A stretch of DNA of 64,000 nt from Oceanimonas aquatica (GCF_030732065.1 NZ_JAVBHX010000003.1:272988-336987), one strand, 5' to 3'; positions 26,599-37,121 are shown, numbered from the stretch's first letter. Numbers and translations: made by a program. Notes: generated by a model from the letters alone, not told the origin.

Positions 26599-27945
26599 TT
26601 GGGTGCTTACTTGTCAGACTCGCCACACACGCCGGCCATCACTGCACAGCCGCATCGTCGCCGGACCGTTTCCCGCCGGCGCCTGCGGGTGTGTCACGAA
26701 TGCGATCTGCTGGTGGCACTGCCGCGCCTTGCCCCCGGGCAAAAGGCCGACTGTCCGCGCTGCGGCCACACCCTGGTGCGCCGCCATGCCAATCCGGCCG
26801 AGCGCTCCCTGGCGCTGGCCCTGGCCACCCTGACCGCCCTGGCGCTGTCGGTGGCCTTTCCCTTTATCGGCTTTGAGCTGAGCGGCATCGGCAACCGCAT
26901 TGAGCTGACCGACAGTGCCTCCATTCTTATCGGCCTGCACCAGCCGCTGGTGGCCCTGTGCGTGTTGCTGACGGTGATTATTCTGCCGCTGGTGTACCTG
27001 CTCAGTGTGAGCTGGCTGTGCGCCGGCATGCTGCTGGGCCGCCCGCTGCCCCGCAGCCGGCAAATTGCCCGTACCCTGCGCCATGTAACACCCTGGATGA
27101 TGGCGGACGTGTTTGTGATCGGCACTTTGGTGAGTCTTATCAAGGTGGTAGGCATGGCCGACATCGAGCTCGGCATGTCGTTCTGGACCTTTTGCGCCTT
27201 TGCCCTGTTATTGCTGATGACCACCCAGTCGGTAGACAAGGACTGGCTGTGGTTTTCCCTCGACCGGCGCGCCATGGCCCCCCCGGGCGCCGTGCCCGGC
27301 CGCACCGCCAGCGAACAAAACCTGTGTGGCTGTGCCACCTGTGGCCTGGTGAACGCCCTGCCCGCGCACGGCAAGGCCCGTTGCCGGCGCTGCGACGAGC
27401 CGCTGCATCCCTGGCATGGCATCAACAACCAGGCCACCCTGGCGCTGCTGGCGGCGTCGGTGATCATGTATTTGCCCGCCAACCTGTACCCCATTATGGT
27501 GACCACCTCCCTTGGCAGCAGCTCGCCGTCCACCATTATTGGTGGTGTGCTGTTGTTTATTCAGCACGGCGACTGGCCCATCGCCTTTATTATCTTTACC
27601 GCCAGCATTCTGGTGCCGGTCTGCAAGATCCTGGCCCTGCTGTGGCTGTGTTATATCGTCAGGCACGAACAGGCCGCCCTCAGTCCCATGAGCCGCATTC
27701 GTCTTTATCGCATTACCGAATTTGTGGGGCGCTGGTCCATGGTGGACGTGTTCGTGGTGGCCATACTGGTGGCCCTGATCCGCAACGGCAATCTGATGTC
27801 CATCGAGCCCGGCCCGGCGGCGCTGGCCTTTGCCGCCGTGGTGGTATTAACCATGCTGGCGGCCATGCTGTTTGATCAACGCGCCATCTGGGCAGGTGCC
27901 ACGCACAATAACAACGAGAACCGCAAGGAACCGAACCATGTCTGA
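26599..27945 (+). CDS. pqiA: PqiA family inner-membrane protein
   Basis: Inner-membrane partner of a PqiABC inter-membrane lipid-transport system. About 448 residues with two PqiA repeats. Each begins with a zinc-ribbon-like pair of CxxC motifs (CHECDLL...CPRC near residue 32, CATC...CRRC near 250), then four membrane helices (e.g. YLPANLYPIMVTTSLG). The start is uncertain: no ATG is available, and TTG at 26599 or 26611 are candidates with no clear ribosome binding site. It overlaps pqiB by 8 nt. E. coli pqiAB is SoxRS-induced; I see no certain SoxS box here. Confidence 0.88.
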   Translation: MGAYLSDSPHTPAITAQPHRRRTVSRRRLRVCHECDLLVALPRLAPGQKADCPRCGHTLVRRHANPAERSLALALATLTALALSVAFPFIGFELSGIGNRIELTDSASILIGLHQPLVALCVLLTVIILPLVYLLSVSWLCAGMLLGRPLPRSRQIARTLRHVTPWMMADVFVIGTLVSLIKVVGMADIELGMSFWTFCAFALLLLMTTQSVDKDWLWFSLDRRAMAPPGAVPGRTASEQNLCGCATCGLVNALPAHGKARCRRCDEPLHPWHGINNQATLALLAASVIMYLPANLYPIMVTTSLGSSSPSTIIGGVLLFIQHGDWPIAFIIFTASILVPVCKILALLWLCYIVRHEQAALSPMSRIRLYRITEFVGRWSMVDVFVVAILVALIRNGNLMSIEPGPAALAFAAVVVLTMLAAMLFDQRAIWAGATHNNNENRKEPNHV

Positions 27946-29575
27946 TTCCCCCCGCGCCGAGCGCAAGACACAGCGCTCCCTGTCGCCCATCTGGATCGTG
28001 CCCCTGGTGGCGGTTCTGATCGGCGCCTGGATGATCTATGACAACCTGAGCAAGCTCGGGCCGTCCATCACCCTGGTGATGGACAATGCCGAAGGCATTG
28101 AAGCGGGCAAAACCCTGATCAAGACCCGTAACGTGGAAGTGGGCCGGGTGGAGCGGGTCAGGCTGTCGGACGATCTGCAGCACGCCCTGATCACCGCCCG
28201 CATGAGTCCTCAGGCAGAAGACATGCTCAACGACGACACCCGCTTCTGGGTGGTCAAGCCACGCATCGGCCGGGAAGGCATCAGCGGCCTTAATACCGTG
28301 CTGTCCGGCGCCTATATACAGCTGCTGCCCGGCAGCAGCGAACAGTCAAAACGCCGCTTTCAGGTGCTGGAGCAGCCGCCGGTGGCGCCGCCCGATGCGC
28401 CCGGACTGCGCATCAACCTGATCAGCCAGGTGGGCAATGCCATCTCTACCGGCGATCCGGTCAGCTATCAGGGCTATACCGTAGGACGGGTGGAGCACAG
28501 CGAATTTGACGCCGAAAAACGGGAAATGCGCCACCGGCTTTATATTCAGTCTCCCTACGATGTGTTGGTGACCAGCACCACCCGGTTCTGGACCAGCTCC
28601 GGTATCGACATGCGTCTGGACTCCCAGGGTTTTCGGGTTAACGTAGGCTCACTCGAATCTCTGGTCGGCGGTGGCATCACCTTTGGCGTGCCCGACAACA
28701 CCGCCATGGGGCATCCTGCCAAAGCCAACGCCAACTATGTGCTGTTCGCCGACGAGGAAAGCGCCAACGAAGGCAGTTATGATCAATACCTGGAATACGT
28801 GCTGCTGGTGGACGACACGGTGCGTGGGCTGGAGCCGGGCGCGCCGGTGGAATACCGGGGTGTACGCATTGGATCTGTGGTCAGCGTGCCCTGGCACTTC
28901 ACCGCGCCGCAACCCGACTCCCTGAGCCGCTTTGCCATTCCGGTGCTCATTCGCATCGAACCTCAGCGCTTTGACAACACCAGTGAGGTGATCGACACCC
29001 GGGCCTGGTATGCTCGTCTGGAACGCATGTTCGGTCACGGCCTGCGGGCATCGCTCAAGGCCGGCAACCTGCTCACCGGCGCCCTGTTTGTGGATCTCAA
29101 CTTCCACCCCGACGCCGCCGACGTGCAGGCCATGACCTTTGTGGAACGGCGGGTGTTTCCCACCACTACCGGCGGCTTTGCCCAGATTGAACAAAAGGTG
29201 TCGAACCTGCTCGACAAGTTCAACAACCTCCAGATCGAGCCGGTGGTCGATAACCTCAACAACACCCTGGTGGCCACTCAACAGACCATGGACAAGGTCA
29301 ACCGCATCGCCGCTTCGGTAGACGCCCTGCTGGCGGATCCGGCCACCGGTGAACTCCCCGCCAGCGTCAACCAGACCCTGCGCCAGCTGAACGACACCCT
29401 GGAAGGCTTTGCCCCCGACTCCCAGGGCTATAACGAGCTGACCCAGACCCTGTCGCGGCTGGAGCAGCTGATGGCAGACATGCAACCCGTGCTTCGCACC
29501 CTCAACGATCAGCCCAACGCGCTGATCTTCGACCGCACTCCCACTCAGGATCCACAACCGAGGGCCGCCAAATGA
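27938..29575 (+). CDS. pqiB: PqiB, MCE-domain periplasm-spanning protein
   Basis: A 545-residue protein, the length of E. coli PqiB (546) rather than the seven-MCE LetB. An N-terminal anchor (LSPIWIVPLVAVLIGAWMIY, about 15-34) is followed by three MCE repeats (about 45-135, 160-230, 285-390) and a C-terminal helical stretch (about 420-545) that would form the syringe-like tube. The MCE hexamer is thought to move lipids between the two membranes. The ATG lies inside pqiA (8-nt overlap) and the stop overlaps pqiC, so the three are translationally coupled. Confidence 0.93.
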   Translation: MSDSPRAERKTQRSLSPIWIVPLVAVLIGAWMIYDNLSKLGPSITLVMDNAEGIEAGKTLIKTRNVEVGRVERVRLSDDLQHALITARMSPQAEDMLNDDTRFWVVKPRIGREGISGLNTVLSGAYIQLLPGSSEQSKRRFQVLEQPPVAPPDAPGLRINLISQVGNAISTGDPVSYQGYTVGRVEHSEFDAEKREMRHRLYIQSPYDVLVTSTTRFWTSSGIDMRLDSQGFRVNVGSLESLVGGGITFGVPDNTAMGHPAKANANYVLFADEESANEGSYDQYLEYVLLVDDTVRGLEPGAPVEYRGVRIGSVVSVPWHFTAPQPDSLSRFAIPVLIRIEPQRFDNTSEVIDTRAWYARLERMFGHGLRASLKAGNLLTGALFVDLNFHPDAADVQAMTFVERRVFPTTTGGFAQIEQKVSNLLDKFNNLQIEPVVDNLNNTLVATQQTMDKVNRIAASVDALLADPATGELPASVNQTLRQLNDTLEGFAPDSQGYNELTQTLSRLEQLMADMQPVLRTLNDQPNALIFDRTPTQDPQPRAAK

Positions 29576-30168
29576 TGCCATTCACCACCCCACGTCTTTG
29601 CACCCTGCCGCTGCTGCTCGGCCTGGCCCTCACCGGCTGTGCCGGCAGCAATGATACCGGCACAGCCGCCTACCTGCTGCCGGCGACCACCGCCAGCCAA
29701 CAGCACCAGGCCCGGTTGGCGGTGATGGTGGCTCCCATCACCATGGCCGCGTTTCTGGAAGGCGACGGCATCGTGATGCAGCTCGACGACATTGAAGTGC
29801 ACGAGGCCCGCAATCATCTCTGGGCCGAGGCCCTGCCCGGCCAGCTGCGCCAGCTGCTGATCGAGCGCCTCGGCGCCAGCCTGCCCCGGGCTCAGGTCAT
29901 TTCCCGCGGAGAGCCCAGAGCCGGCAACACACCGGCCCGTGAAGTCCGCCTGCAGCTGAACCGTTTTCAGGGCCGCTACGACGGTGTGGCGCTGGTCCAG
30001 GGACACTGGCAGTTACTGAGTGAGCAGGGCGAGCTGCTTGACCAACAGGCTTTCCGCGTGGAAACGCCCCTCGATGAAGACGGCTACCCGGCGCTGGTAC
30101 GGGCGCTGGCCGGCGGCTGGGAGCAGGTGGCCGACGATCTGGGCGCCCGACTGGTAGCGAGTCTTTAA
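29572..30168 (+). CDS. pqiC: PqiC outer-membrane lipoprotein
   Basis: A 198-residue lipoprotein with a clear lipobox (ALTGC, lipidated Cys23) and an ABC-type transport auxiliary (DUF330/PqiC) fold pattern including FQGRYDGVALVQGHWQL. PqiC anchors the PqiB tube at the outer membrane. The ATG overlaps the pqiB stop (ATGATG, 4-nt overlap). Last gene of the operon. Confidence 0.88.
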   Translation: MMPFTTPRLCTLPLLLGLALTGCAGSNDTGTAAYLLPATTASQQHQARLAVMVAPITMAAFLEGDGIVMQLDDIEVHEARNHLWAEALPGQLRQLLIERLGASLPRAQVISRGEPRAGNTPAREVRLQLNRFQGRYDGVALVQGHWQLLSEQGELLDQQAFRVETPLDEDGYPALVRALAGGWEQVADDLGARLVASL

Positions 30169-30387
30169 ATTCATTCGCGCCTTCCGTGCAATACCGAAGG
30201 CGCTACTGCCCCGGCACCGTTGCCGACTTTATCCCTGCTTCTTTTCTTAACGCAGTGGACTATCACCCTTTCAAAAAATAACCTTGACTAGGAGTCGTTT
30301 GGAGTCAATCATCGACTTGTACCCGCATATTTTTAATACCGTCTTTCTTTTATCCAAAAGGCGCTCTGCTTCACCGGGAGCAATGGA

Positions 30388-32091
30388 ATGCATGATGATT
30401 TACTCTGTCACGAAGCAGTCATTCTGATTGTTGATGACCAGATCAGTGATATTCAGCTGCTTGGAGAAGCTGCCAGGGGCCTGGGGGTGGTTCATTTTGC
30501 CACCAGCGGCAACCAGGCCCTTGAACTGGCCAGCCGGGTAAAGCCCGATCTGGTATTACTGGATATTAAAATGCGCGGTATGAATGGATTTGAATTGTGT
30601 GAAGCGTTTAAATCCGATCCCGAGCTCAATGACGCCGCCATTATTTTTGTGACCGCCCACAATCAGGCCGAGCTTGAAATACAGGCGCTGGAAATGGGCG
30701 GTGTCGATTTTCTTTCCAAGCCGGTCAATATTCCCGTTGCCCGGGCCCGGATCCGCATTCATGTGCGGCTGAAACAAATGGCCATGGCGCTGGCCAATCA
30801 GGACCGGCTGACCCGCCTGCCCAACCGCATTCTGTTGCAGGACAGGATCACCCAGGCCATTCACCAGGCCCGCCGTGACGACGAGCGCGTGGCGCTGATC
30901 CTGCTCGATCTCGACAATTTCAAGGAAATCAACGATTCGGAAGGCCTGCCCCAGGGCGACCGGCTGCTTCAGCAGGTCGCCAACCGGCTGACCCAGCACT
31001 CCCGGGCGGGAGATACCGTCAGCCGGCCGGGAGGCGACGAGTTTATTATTTTGCTGCCGGATCTGCCCGCGGTCAGCGCCGTGGGCGACTACGCCGGACG
31101 ATTACTGGCATTGCTGTCAAAGCCCTTTCACCTTGAGGAGCGCGATTACCACCTGACCGGCAGCATTGGCGTCAGTGTTTTTCCCGACGACAGCAATGAT
31201 TGTGAGTCCATTCTGCGGCACGCCGAAACCGCCATGCATCAGGCCAAGGCCAATGGCAAAAATCGCTACAGCTTTTTTTCTTCTGAAATCGAATCCTGCA
31301 TGCGTGCCCGTCTGTTGCTTGAGCGCCAGATACAGGCGGCGCTGGACGCCAACGCCTTTGAGGTGTTCTACCAGGCCAAGGTGGAAGCCAGGCAAAAACA
31401 GATTGCCGGCGTTGAGGCCCTGATACGCTGGCGGGGCGCCGACGGTCATCTGATCCCGCCGGGCGATTTTATTCCCCTGGCGGAAAAAACCGGCCAGATC
31501 ATTCCCATGGGCAAGCAGGTACTGACGCAGGCCTGCCGGGATGCCCGCCACTGGCGGGAAGCAGGGTACACGATGCGTATCAGCGTGAATATCTCGGTGG
31601 TGCAACTCAGGGACGAGCACTTTATTGCCGATGTCAGCCGTATTCTGTCCGAGACCGGCGCCAGCCCGGAGCTGATTGAACTGGAAATTACCGAAGGGGT
31701 GCTCGCCACCGGCAAACATGGCTCTCAGGAAACCCTGATGCAATTAAAACAACTGGGCGTGCGCATTGCCATTGATGACTTTGGTACCGGCTATTCCAGC
31801 CTCACCTACCTCAAGTTGTTCCCGGTGGACGTACTGAAAATCGACCAGGGCTTTGTGCGCGGCATTCTCGATGATCACAGCGATGCGGTGATCATTGAAG
31901 CCATTATCAAAATGGCCCAGGCGCTGGACATGGAGCTGGTCGCCGAAGGCGTAGAAACCCAGGCTCAGGAGGCCGCGTTGCTGACCCTGGGGTGCACCGT
32001 AATGCAAGGGTTCCTCTATTGCCGGCCCATTCCCTTTGCCGACATGAGCCAGTTGCTTGAAACCGGTATTACCGTCAGTACCGGCTCCTGA
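30388..32091 (+). CDS. Response regulator with GGDEF and EAL domains
   Basis: A 567-residue soluble protein. The receiver domain (about 10-125) has the phospho-acceptor Asp59 (LVLLDIKM). A GGDEF domain (about 140-300) has an intact GGDEF motif near 216, and an EAL domain (about 315-560) has EALIRW, NISVVQL and DDFGTGYSSL intact. It could therefore make or break c-di-GMP; the intact DDFGTG loop favours phosphodiesterase activity. First of three same-strand signalling genes, 58 nt before the hybrid kinase, which could phosphorylate it. Confidence 0.92.
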   Translation: MHDDLLCHEAVILIVDDQISDIQLLGEAARGLGVVHFATSGNQALELASRVKPDLVLLDIKMRGMNGFELCEAFKSDPELNDAAIIFVTAHNQAELEIQALEMGGVDFLSKPVNIPVARARIRIHVRLKQMAMALANQDRLTRLPNRILLQDRITQAIHQARRDDERVALILLDLDNFKEINDSEGLPQGDRLLQQVANRLTQHSRAGDTVSRPGGDEFIILLPDLPAVSAVGDYAGRLLALLSKPFHLEERDYHLTGSIGVSVFPDDSNDCESILRHAETAMHQAKANGKNRYSFFSSEIESCMRARLLLERQIQAALDANAFEVFYQAKVEARQKQIAGVEALIRWRGADGHLIPPGDFIPLAEKTGQIIPMGKQVLTQACRDARHWREAGYTMRISVNISVVQLRDEHFIADVSRILSETGASPELIELEITEGVLATGKHGSQETLMQLKQLGVRIAIDDFGTGYSSLTYLKLFPVDVLKIDQGFVRGILDDHSDAVIIEAIIKMAQALDMELVAEGVETQAQEAALLTLGCTVMQGFLYCRPIPFADMSQLLETGITVSTGS

Positions 32092-32149
32092 TAACCGAAT
32101 AATAAACATGGCGCAGCACGCCAGTCACATAATAATACGGAGGCATGGG

Positions 32150-35100
32150 ATGCCACTTCACCTCAACAGCGCACTGTGTGGACGCTGGGTTCAGCTTACC
32201 CTGGCCGGCGGTCTGCTGCTCAGCGCACTGGCAGCATGGAAATTGCATATCACCAACGAGGGCATAGTCGACCAGGCCGTCGGCAAGGCCGCCGAGCAGG
32301 CTCAGCAAGCGGTACGGGAGCGGCTCTCCCTCTATCATTACGGCCTGAGCGGTGCCCGTGGGGCAATACTGTCGGCCGGGGAGCACGGCATCAACCGGGA
32401 ACTGTTTCAGCGCTACAGCCGCTCACGGGACATTGATGCGGAGTTTCCCGGCGCGCGGGGCTTTGGCTTTATTCGCCGGGTGCCCCGGACCGACGAGGCC
32501 GAGTTTACTCAACAGGCCAGGATTGATGGCTGGCCCGACTTTCGCATCAAGGAGCTCAGCCCCCATCAGCGCGAGCGCTATGTGATCCAGTATATCGAGC
32601 CGGTGGATCGCAACATTGAAGCGGTGGGGCTCGATATTGGCTCCGAGGCCCATCGCCGGGCCGCCGCCGACGCGGCCATACGCACCGGCGACGTGCGCAT
32701 TACCGGCCCCATTACCCTGGTACAGGCCACCGGTAACCCACAGCAGTCCTTTTTGATCCTGATGCCCGTTTATGAGGGAGGCGAGACACCCGCCACCCAG
32801 GCCGAACGCCAGGCCAGAGCCTATGGCTGGAGCTATGCGCCACTGCTGATGAAGGATGTGCTGGCCGACCTGCCCTTTAACACCGAGGCCACGCACCTGG
32901 AGCTGTGGGATGTGACCCGTACCGGCCAGGAAGAAGCCTTTTATTACACCGATCCGGCAGACTCGTCATTACTGCACACGCAAACCGCGCAGTTTGACAT
33001 GTATGGCCGCCAGTGGGAGTCACGTTTCAGCGTGCGCCCACTGTTTATTGACAACCTGCACCTGTTTTCTCCGCTGCAGCTGTTTTTGCTGGGCGCGCTG
33101 GTGGCCCTACTGGCCGCCGCCCTGACCGGCATGATCAGCCTCAGTCGCAGCAACCGCCGCCAGATCCACGCAGAGCAGGCCCAGCTGGCCGCCATCGTGG
33201 AAAGCTCCGAAGACGGCATCATCAGCCAGACGCTGGACGGCCGCATCACTTCCTGGAACCGCGGCGCAAAGCGCATCTTTGGTTTTGATGCCAGCGAGGC
33301 CATGGGCCAGCGTTTTGCCGAGCTGCTGGTGCCGGAGGAATTTCAGCAGGAAGAAGCCGATATCACCAATCGGGTACGCGCCGGTGAAGCCATTCCCCAG
33401 TTTGAAACCATACGCCGTTGCAGAAACGGCGACCCGTTTCATGCCTCCATCACCATGTCGCCCCTCAGGGACAGCACCGGCCGCGTGGTGGGCGCATCCA
33501 AAACCGTGCGCGACATTACTCCTCAGAAAGTGGCCGAAGCAAAAATTCTCGACCTCAACAGCAACCTGGAAGCCCAGGTGGCCCAGCGCACCGCCGAGCT
33601 GGTCATGGCCGCCGAGGTGGCGGAAATGGGGATCTGGAGCTGGAGCCTGGCAGACAATACCCTCACCTGGAATGACAGAATGTTTGAGCTTTACCAGCTG
33701 CCCCTGTCATTACGCCGGCAAGGGTTGAGTTATGAGCAGTGGCGTGCCCGTGTTCATCCCGACGATGTGGACATGGTCGTGGCCAGCCTGCAGGCGGCGG
33801 TAAACGGAACCGGGGTCTATGAGCCCACCTTTCGCATTGTTCAGCCCGGTGGGCAGATCCGCATCATGCAGGCCCGGGCTCAGGTGGTGCGTAATGCCCA
33901 GGGGGTTGCCGAGCAGGTCACCGGCATCAATATCGACATTACCAGCCAGCGCGAGCTGGAAACCAGCCTGCGCTGGTCCAAACAAAAGGCCGACGAGGCC
34001 AGTCAGGCCAAGTCCAACTTTCTAGCCAACATGAGCCACGAGATCCGCACTCCCATGAATGCCATTCTGGGCATGCTGCAGCTGGTACAAAAAACCGGCC
34101 TCAATGCGCGGCAACAGGATTATGTTTCCAAGGCCCAGTCGGCCGGCCGTTCCCTGCTGGCCCTGCTCAACGATATTCTGGACTACTCCAAGATAGAAGC
34201 GGGCAAGCTGCAACTGGAACCTCACCTGTTTGAGTCGGAGCAGTTGCTGCAGGATCTCGGCATCGTGCTGGCGGGCAACCTGGCCGACAAACCCGTAGAG
34301 CTGATGTTTGATCTTGATCCGGCCCTGCCGGAACAGCTGATCGGTGACAGGCTGCGCCTTCAACAGGTGCTGATCAATCTGGCCGGCAATGCCATCAAGT
34401 TTACCGACAGGGGCGAAGTGGTGGTGCAGGTGCGGGTCACCCACCGGGAAGATCAACGGGCCCGGCTGTGCTTTGCGGTGACCGACACCGGTATCGGCAT
34501 TGCCGGCGACAAGCTGGAGCGTATTTTTGAAGGCTTTACCCAGGCCGAGGCGTCTACCACCCGGCGCTTTGGTGGTACGGGCCTGGGGCTGGTGATCAGC
34601 CGCCGTCTGGTCGGCCTGATGGGCGGCAAGCTCAAGGTCAGCAGTACCCAGGGGGCTGGCAGCCGCTTCTGGTTTGAGGTGGATTTTGGCCTGGCCGGAG
34701 CGGAGAGTGTTCAGCCAGCCCTTGCCCTGACCCAGGCCCACATTCTGGTGGTCGACGACAACCGGGTGTCTTCCGGCATTCTTGAGGCCACCCTGAGTGC
34801 CCAGGGCTATCGGGTCAGCTGCGTGGCCCGTGGCGAAGACGCGCTGACCACCATTGATCGGCAGACTATTGACCTGGTGTTGCTGGACTGCCTGCTGCCC
34901 GGCCCGAGCGGCCTGGACATTGCGGCGCAAATGCAGGCCCGAAGCAACCCTGCCCCCATTATCATGATCACCGCCCATGAACACGACACCCTGGCCGGGG
35001 TGCAGCGCCAGGCGAATCCCCCCTTCAGTGACTTTCTGACCAAGCCGGTGACCACCCGGCAACTGGTGGACGCCATTGAATACGCCCTGGGCCGGGACCG

Positions 35101-36163
35101 CGCCGAGGCAGTCGGCCCGGCACCGGACAGTGCCGGCACGCTTCGGCTCGACGGCCTGCGCCTGCTGCTGGTGGAAGACAATGCCTTCAACCGCCAGGTG
35201 GCCGCCGAGCTGCTGGCCAGTGAAGGCGCCACTGTGTCCGTTGCCGAAGACGGGCTCGAAGGGGTGCAAAAGGTGACGGACACGCCCGACGCCTTTGATG
35301 TGGTGCTGATGGACATGCAGATGCCCCATATCGACGGCCTTGAGGCGACCCGGCGTATTCGCCGTCATCGCGAGTGCGCCACATTGCCGATTCTGGCCAT
35401 GACCGCCAACGTATCGGAAGAAGACCGCCAGGCCTGCATGCGGGCCGGCATGAATGGTCATCTGGGCAAACCCATCGACGCCGACGAGATGGTGAGCGGG
35501 ATCCTCGGGGTGATGCGCCATGCGCCCGTCACCGGGCCCAGGCCCACCCGACAACCACCGGCCGGGATTGAAAGCCTGGACATCATTCTCAAACGTTTTG
35601 GTGGCGATGTCCGCCTCTACCGCACCATGCTCGACAATTTCGATGCCAGCACAATGGCCGAGCTGAAAACCCTGGAAGCCCGGCTGGCCGAGGGCGACGG
35701 TGAGGCGGTCAGCGCCAGCCTGCATACCCTCAAGGGCATGGCAGGCACCATGGGCCTGTGTGGCCTGGCGGCCCGGTTTGCCGCCCTTGAGCAGGAGGTT
35801 CGCGGCCATGACGCTCAGACCTTCACGGCGTTCGATGCCGGCACGGTGCACGAGCTGGCACAGCAGCTCGCCAGCGGCCAGGCGAGCTTGCAGGCCAGCC
35901 TCGCCCGGGTTGCTTCCCTGGATGACGCCGAGCAAGCCCCCAGCGGCACACTGGATATGGCCGAGCTGCATGAACAGTTTGAGTCACTGCTGGAATTGCT
36001 CAAGGCCGGTAACCTGCGGGCAGTGGAAGTGGTCGAAGAACTGGCTTTGCTTCCGCACTCCGGCAACGACTTGCTGACTCAGCTGGTGGCCGAGGTGCAA
36101 AAGCTGAACTTTACTGCCGCCCACCGTATTGTCCTTGATCTGCTGGAGAACGCCGATGCTTGA
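32150..36163 (+). CDS. Hybrid sensor histidine kinase (CHASE-PAS-PAS-HisKA-HATPase-REC-REC-Hpt)
   Basis: A 1337-residue inner-membrane kinase. TM1 (about 12-30), periplasmic CHASE domain (about 45-260), TM2 (about 300-328), two PAS domains (about 345-460 and 490-600), dimerisation/phosphoacceptor motif NMSHEIRTPMN with His630, ATPase boxes (NAIKFTDRG, DTGIGI, GGTGLGL), two receiver domains (acceptor aspartates in LLDCLLP near 913 and LMDMQMP near 1054), and a C-terminal Hpt with LHTLKGMAGTMG (His near 1192). I start at the ATG 32150, with GGAGG 6 nt upstream, rather than an upstream in-frame ATG at 32108. It overlaps the next gene by 8 nt; signal unknown. Confidence 0.93.
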   Translation: MPLHLNSALCGRWVQLTLAGGLLLSALAAWKLHITNEGIVDQAVGKAAEQAQQAVRERLSLYHYGLSGARGAILSAGEHGINRELFQRYSRSRDIDAEFPGARGFGFIRRVPRTDEAEFTQQARIDGWPDFRIKELSPHQRERYVIQYIEPVDRNIEAVGLDIGSEAHRRAAADAAIRTGDVRITGPITLVQATGNPQQSFLILMPVYEGGETPATQAERQARAYGWSYAPLLMKDVLADLPFNTEATHLELWDVTRTGQEEAFYYTDPADSSLLHTQTAQFDMYGRQWESRFSVRPLFIDNLHLFSPLQLFLLGALVALLAAALTGMISLSRSNRRQIHAEQAQLAAIVESSEDGIISQTLDGRITSWNRGAKRIFGFDASEAMGQRFAELLVPEEFQQEEADITNRVRAGEAIPQFETIRRCRNGDPFHASITMSPLRDSTGRVVGASKTVRDITPQKVAEAKILDLNSNLEAQVAQRTAELVMAAEVAEMGIWSWSLADNTLTWNDRMFELYQLPLSLRRQGLSYEQWRARVHPDDVDMVVASLQAAVNGTGVYEPTFRIVQPGGQIRIMQARAQVVRNAQGVAEQVTGINIDITSQRELETSLRWSKQKADEASQAKSNFLANMSHEIRTPMNAILGMLQLVQKTGLNARQQDYVSKAQSAGRSLLALLNDILDYSKIEAGKLQLEPHLFESEQLLQDLGIVLAGNLADKPVELMFDLDPALPEQLIGDRLRLQQVLINLAGNAIKFTDRGEVVVQVRVTHREDQRARLCFAVTDTGIGIAGDKLERIFEGFTQAEASTTRRFGGTGLGLVISRRLVGLMGGKLKVSSTQGAGSRFWFEVDFGLAGAESVQPALALTQAHILVVDDNRVSSGILEATLSAQGYRVSCVARGEDALTTIDRQTIDLVLLDCLLPGPSGLDIAAQMQARSNPAPIIMITAHEHDTLAGVQRQANPPFSDFLTKPVTTRQLVDAIEYALGRDRAEAVGPAPDSAGTLRLDGLRLLLVEDNAFNRQVAAELLASEGATVSVAEDGLEGVQKVTDTPDAFDVVLMDMQMPHIDGLEATRRIRRHRECATLPILAMTANVSEEDRQACMRAGMNGHLGKPIDADEMVSGILGVMRHAPVTGPRPTRQPPAGIESLDIILKRFGGDVRLYRTMLDNFDASTMAELKTLEARLAEGDGEAVSASLHTLKGMAGTMGLCGLAARFAALEQEVRGHDAQTFTAFDAGTVHELAQQLASGQASLQASLARVASLDDAEQAPSGTLDMAELHEQFESLLELLKAGNLRAVEVVEELALLPHSGNDLLTQLVAEVQKLNFTAAHRIVLDLLENADA

Positions 36164-37121
36164 TGAGCTGATGAATGCCCTGCCCCACCGGCGTGACCCG
36201 TTACGGGTGCTGGTTGTGGATGATCAACCCATGAATATTCGTGTGCTGCATGGTATTTTTCGTGGCCACCTTGAGGTGCTGATGAGCACAGAGCCCGAAC
36301 AGGTGATGGCCATCTGCCGTGAACAGCGTCCCGACATCATTCTGCTGGACGTGGTGATGCCCGGCCTGGGAGGGCATGAGCTGTGCCGGCAACTCAAGGC
36401 CTGCCGCGAGACCAGAGAGATTCCGGTTATTTTCGTCACCGCCCGGAACGATGCGGAAGATGAGGCGCTTGGCTTTGAATGCGGCGCCGTGGACTTTATT
36501 ACCAAGCCCATTCATCCGGTGACCGTCATGGCCCGGGTAAAAACGCACCTGGCGCTCAAGCTGCAAAGCGACATACTGAGATCCATTGCCTTGATCGATG
36601 GCCTGACCGGAGTGGCCAACCGCCGCCAGTTTGATGAGCAGTTTCAGATTGGCTGGCGTCGCTGCCTGCGCGATGAACATCCGTTTTCACTGATGCTGAT
36701 CGATCTGGACCATTTCAAGCAATACAACGATCACTATGGCCATCCGGCCGGCGACCACTGTCTGGCCCGCATTGCCGAAGCCTTGAGTGCCTCGGTACGA
36801 CGCCCTGACGATCTGGTGGCGCGCTATGGCGGCGAGGAATTTGCCTGTCTGCTGCCCAACACGCCCCACGCCGGCGCCATGGACCGGGCCCGGGTAATGC
36901 TGAACGCAGTCCGGGCCCTGGAGCTCGAACACCTTCAATCGCCGACCAGTGATCTGGTGTCGGTCAGCATTGGGGTGGCCACCGTGCAGCCAGACATGGG
37001 CGTGACTCAGGCGGTGCTGCTCAATGCCGCCGATAATCAGTTGTACAAGGCCAAACAAGGCGGCCGTAACCGGGTATGCAGCATCGAGCTGGCGCAGCCG
37101 GAACGGGGAAATGACGACTAG
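36156..37121 (+). CDS. Response regulator diguanylate cyclase (REC-GGDEF)
   Basis: A 321-residue protein of PleD/WspR-like layout. The receiver (about 15-130) has Asp65 in IILLDVVMPG, and the GGDEF domain (about 155-310) has the active variant GGEEF near 225 and the metal-binding LIDLDHFKQYND. It makes c-di-GMP when phosphorylated. It starts inside the hybrid kinase gene (8-nt overlap), strongly suggesting it is that kinase's output, reached through the Hpt. Confidence 0.93.
   Translation: MLDELMNALPHRRDPLRVLVVDDQPMNIRVLHGIFRGHLEVLMSTEPEQVMAICREQRPDIILLDVVMPGLGGHELCRQLKACRETREIPVIFVTARNDAEDEALGFECGAVDFITKPIHPVTVMARVKTHLALKLQSDILRSIALIDGLTGVANRRQFDEQFQIGWRRCLRDEHPFSLMLIDLDHFKQYNDHYGHPAGDHCLARIAEALSASVRRPDDLVARYGGEEFACLLPNTPHAGAMDRARVMLNAVRALELEHLQSPTSDLVSVSIGVATVQPDMGVTQAVLLNAADNQLYKAKQGGRNRVCSIELAQPERGNDD

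Noticed and set aside
34022..35971. 649-codon frame antisense to the hybrid kinase
   Set aside because: Same reason; the plus-strand domains are complete and motif-bearing.
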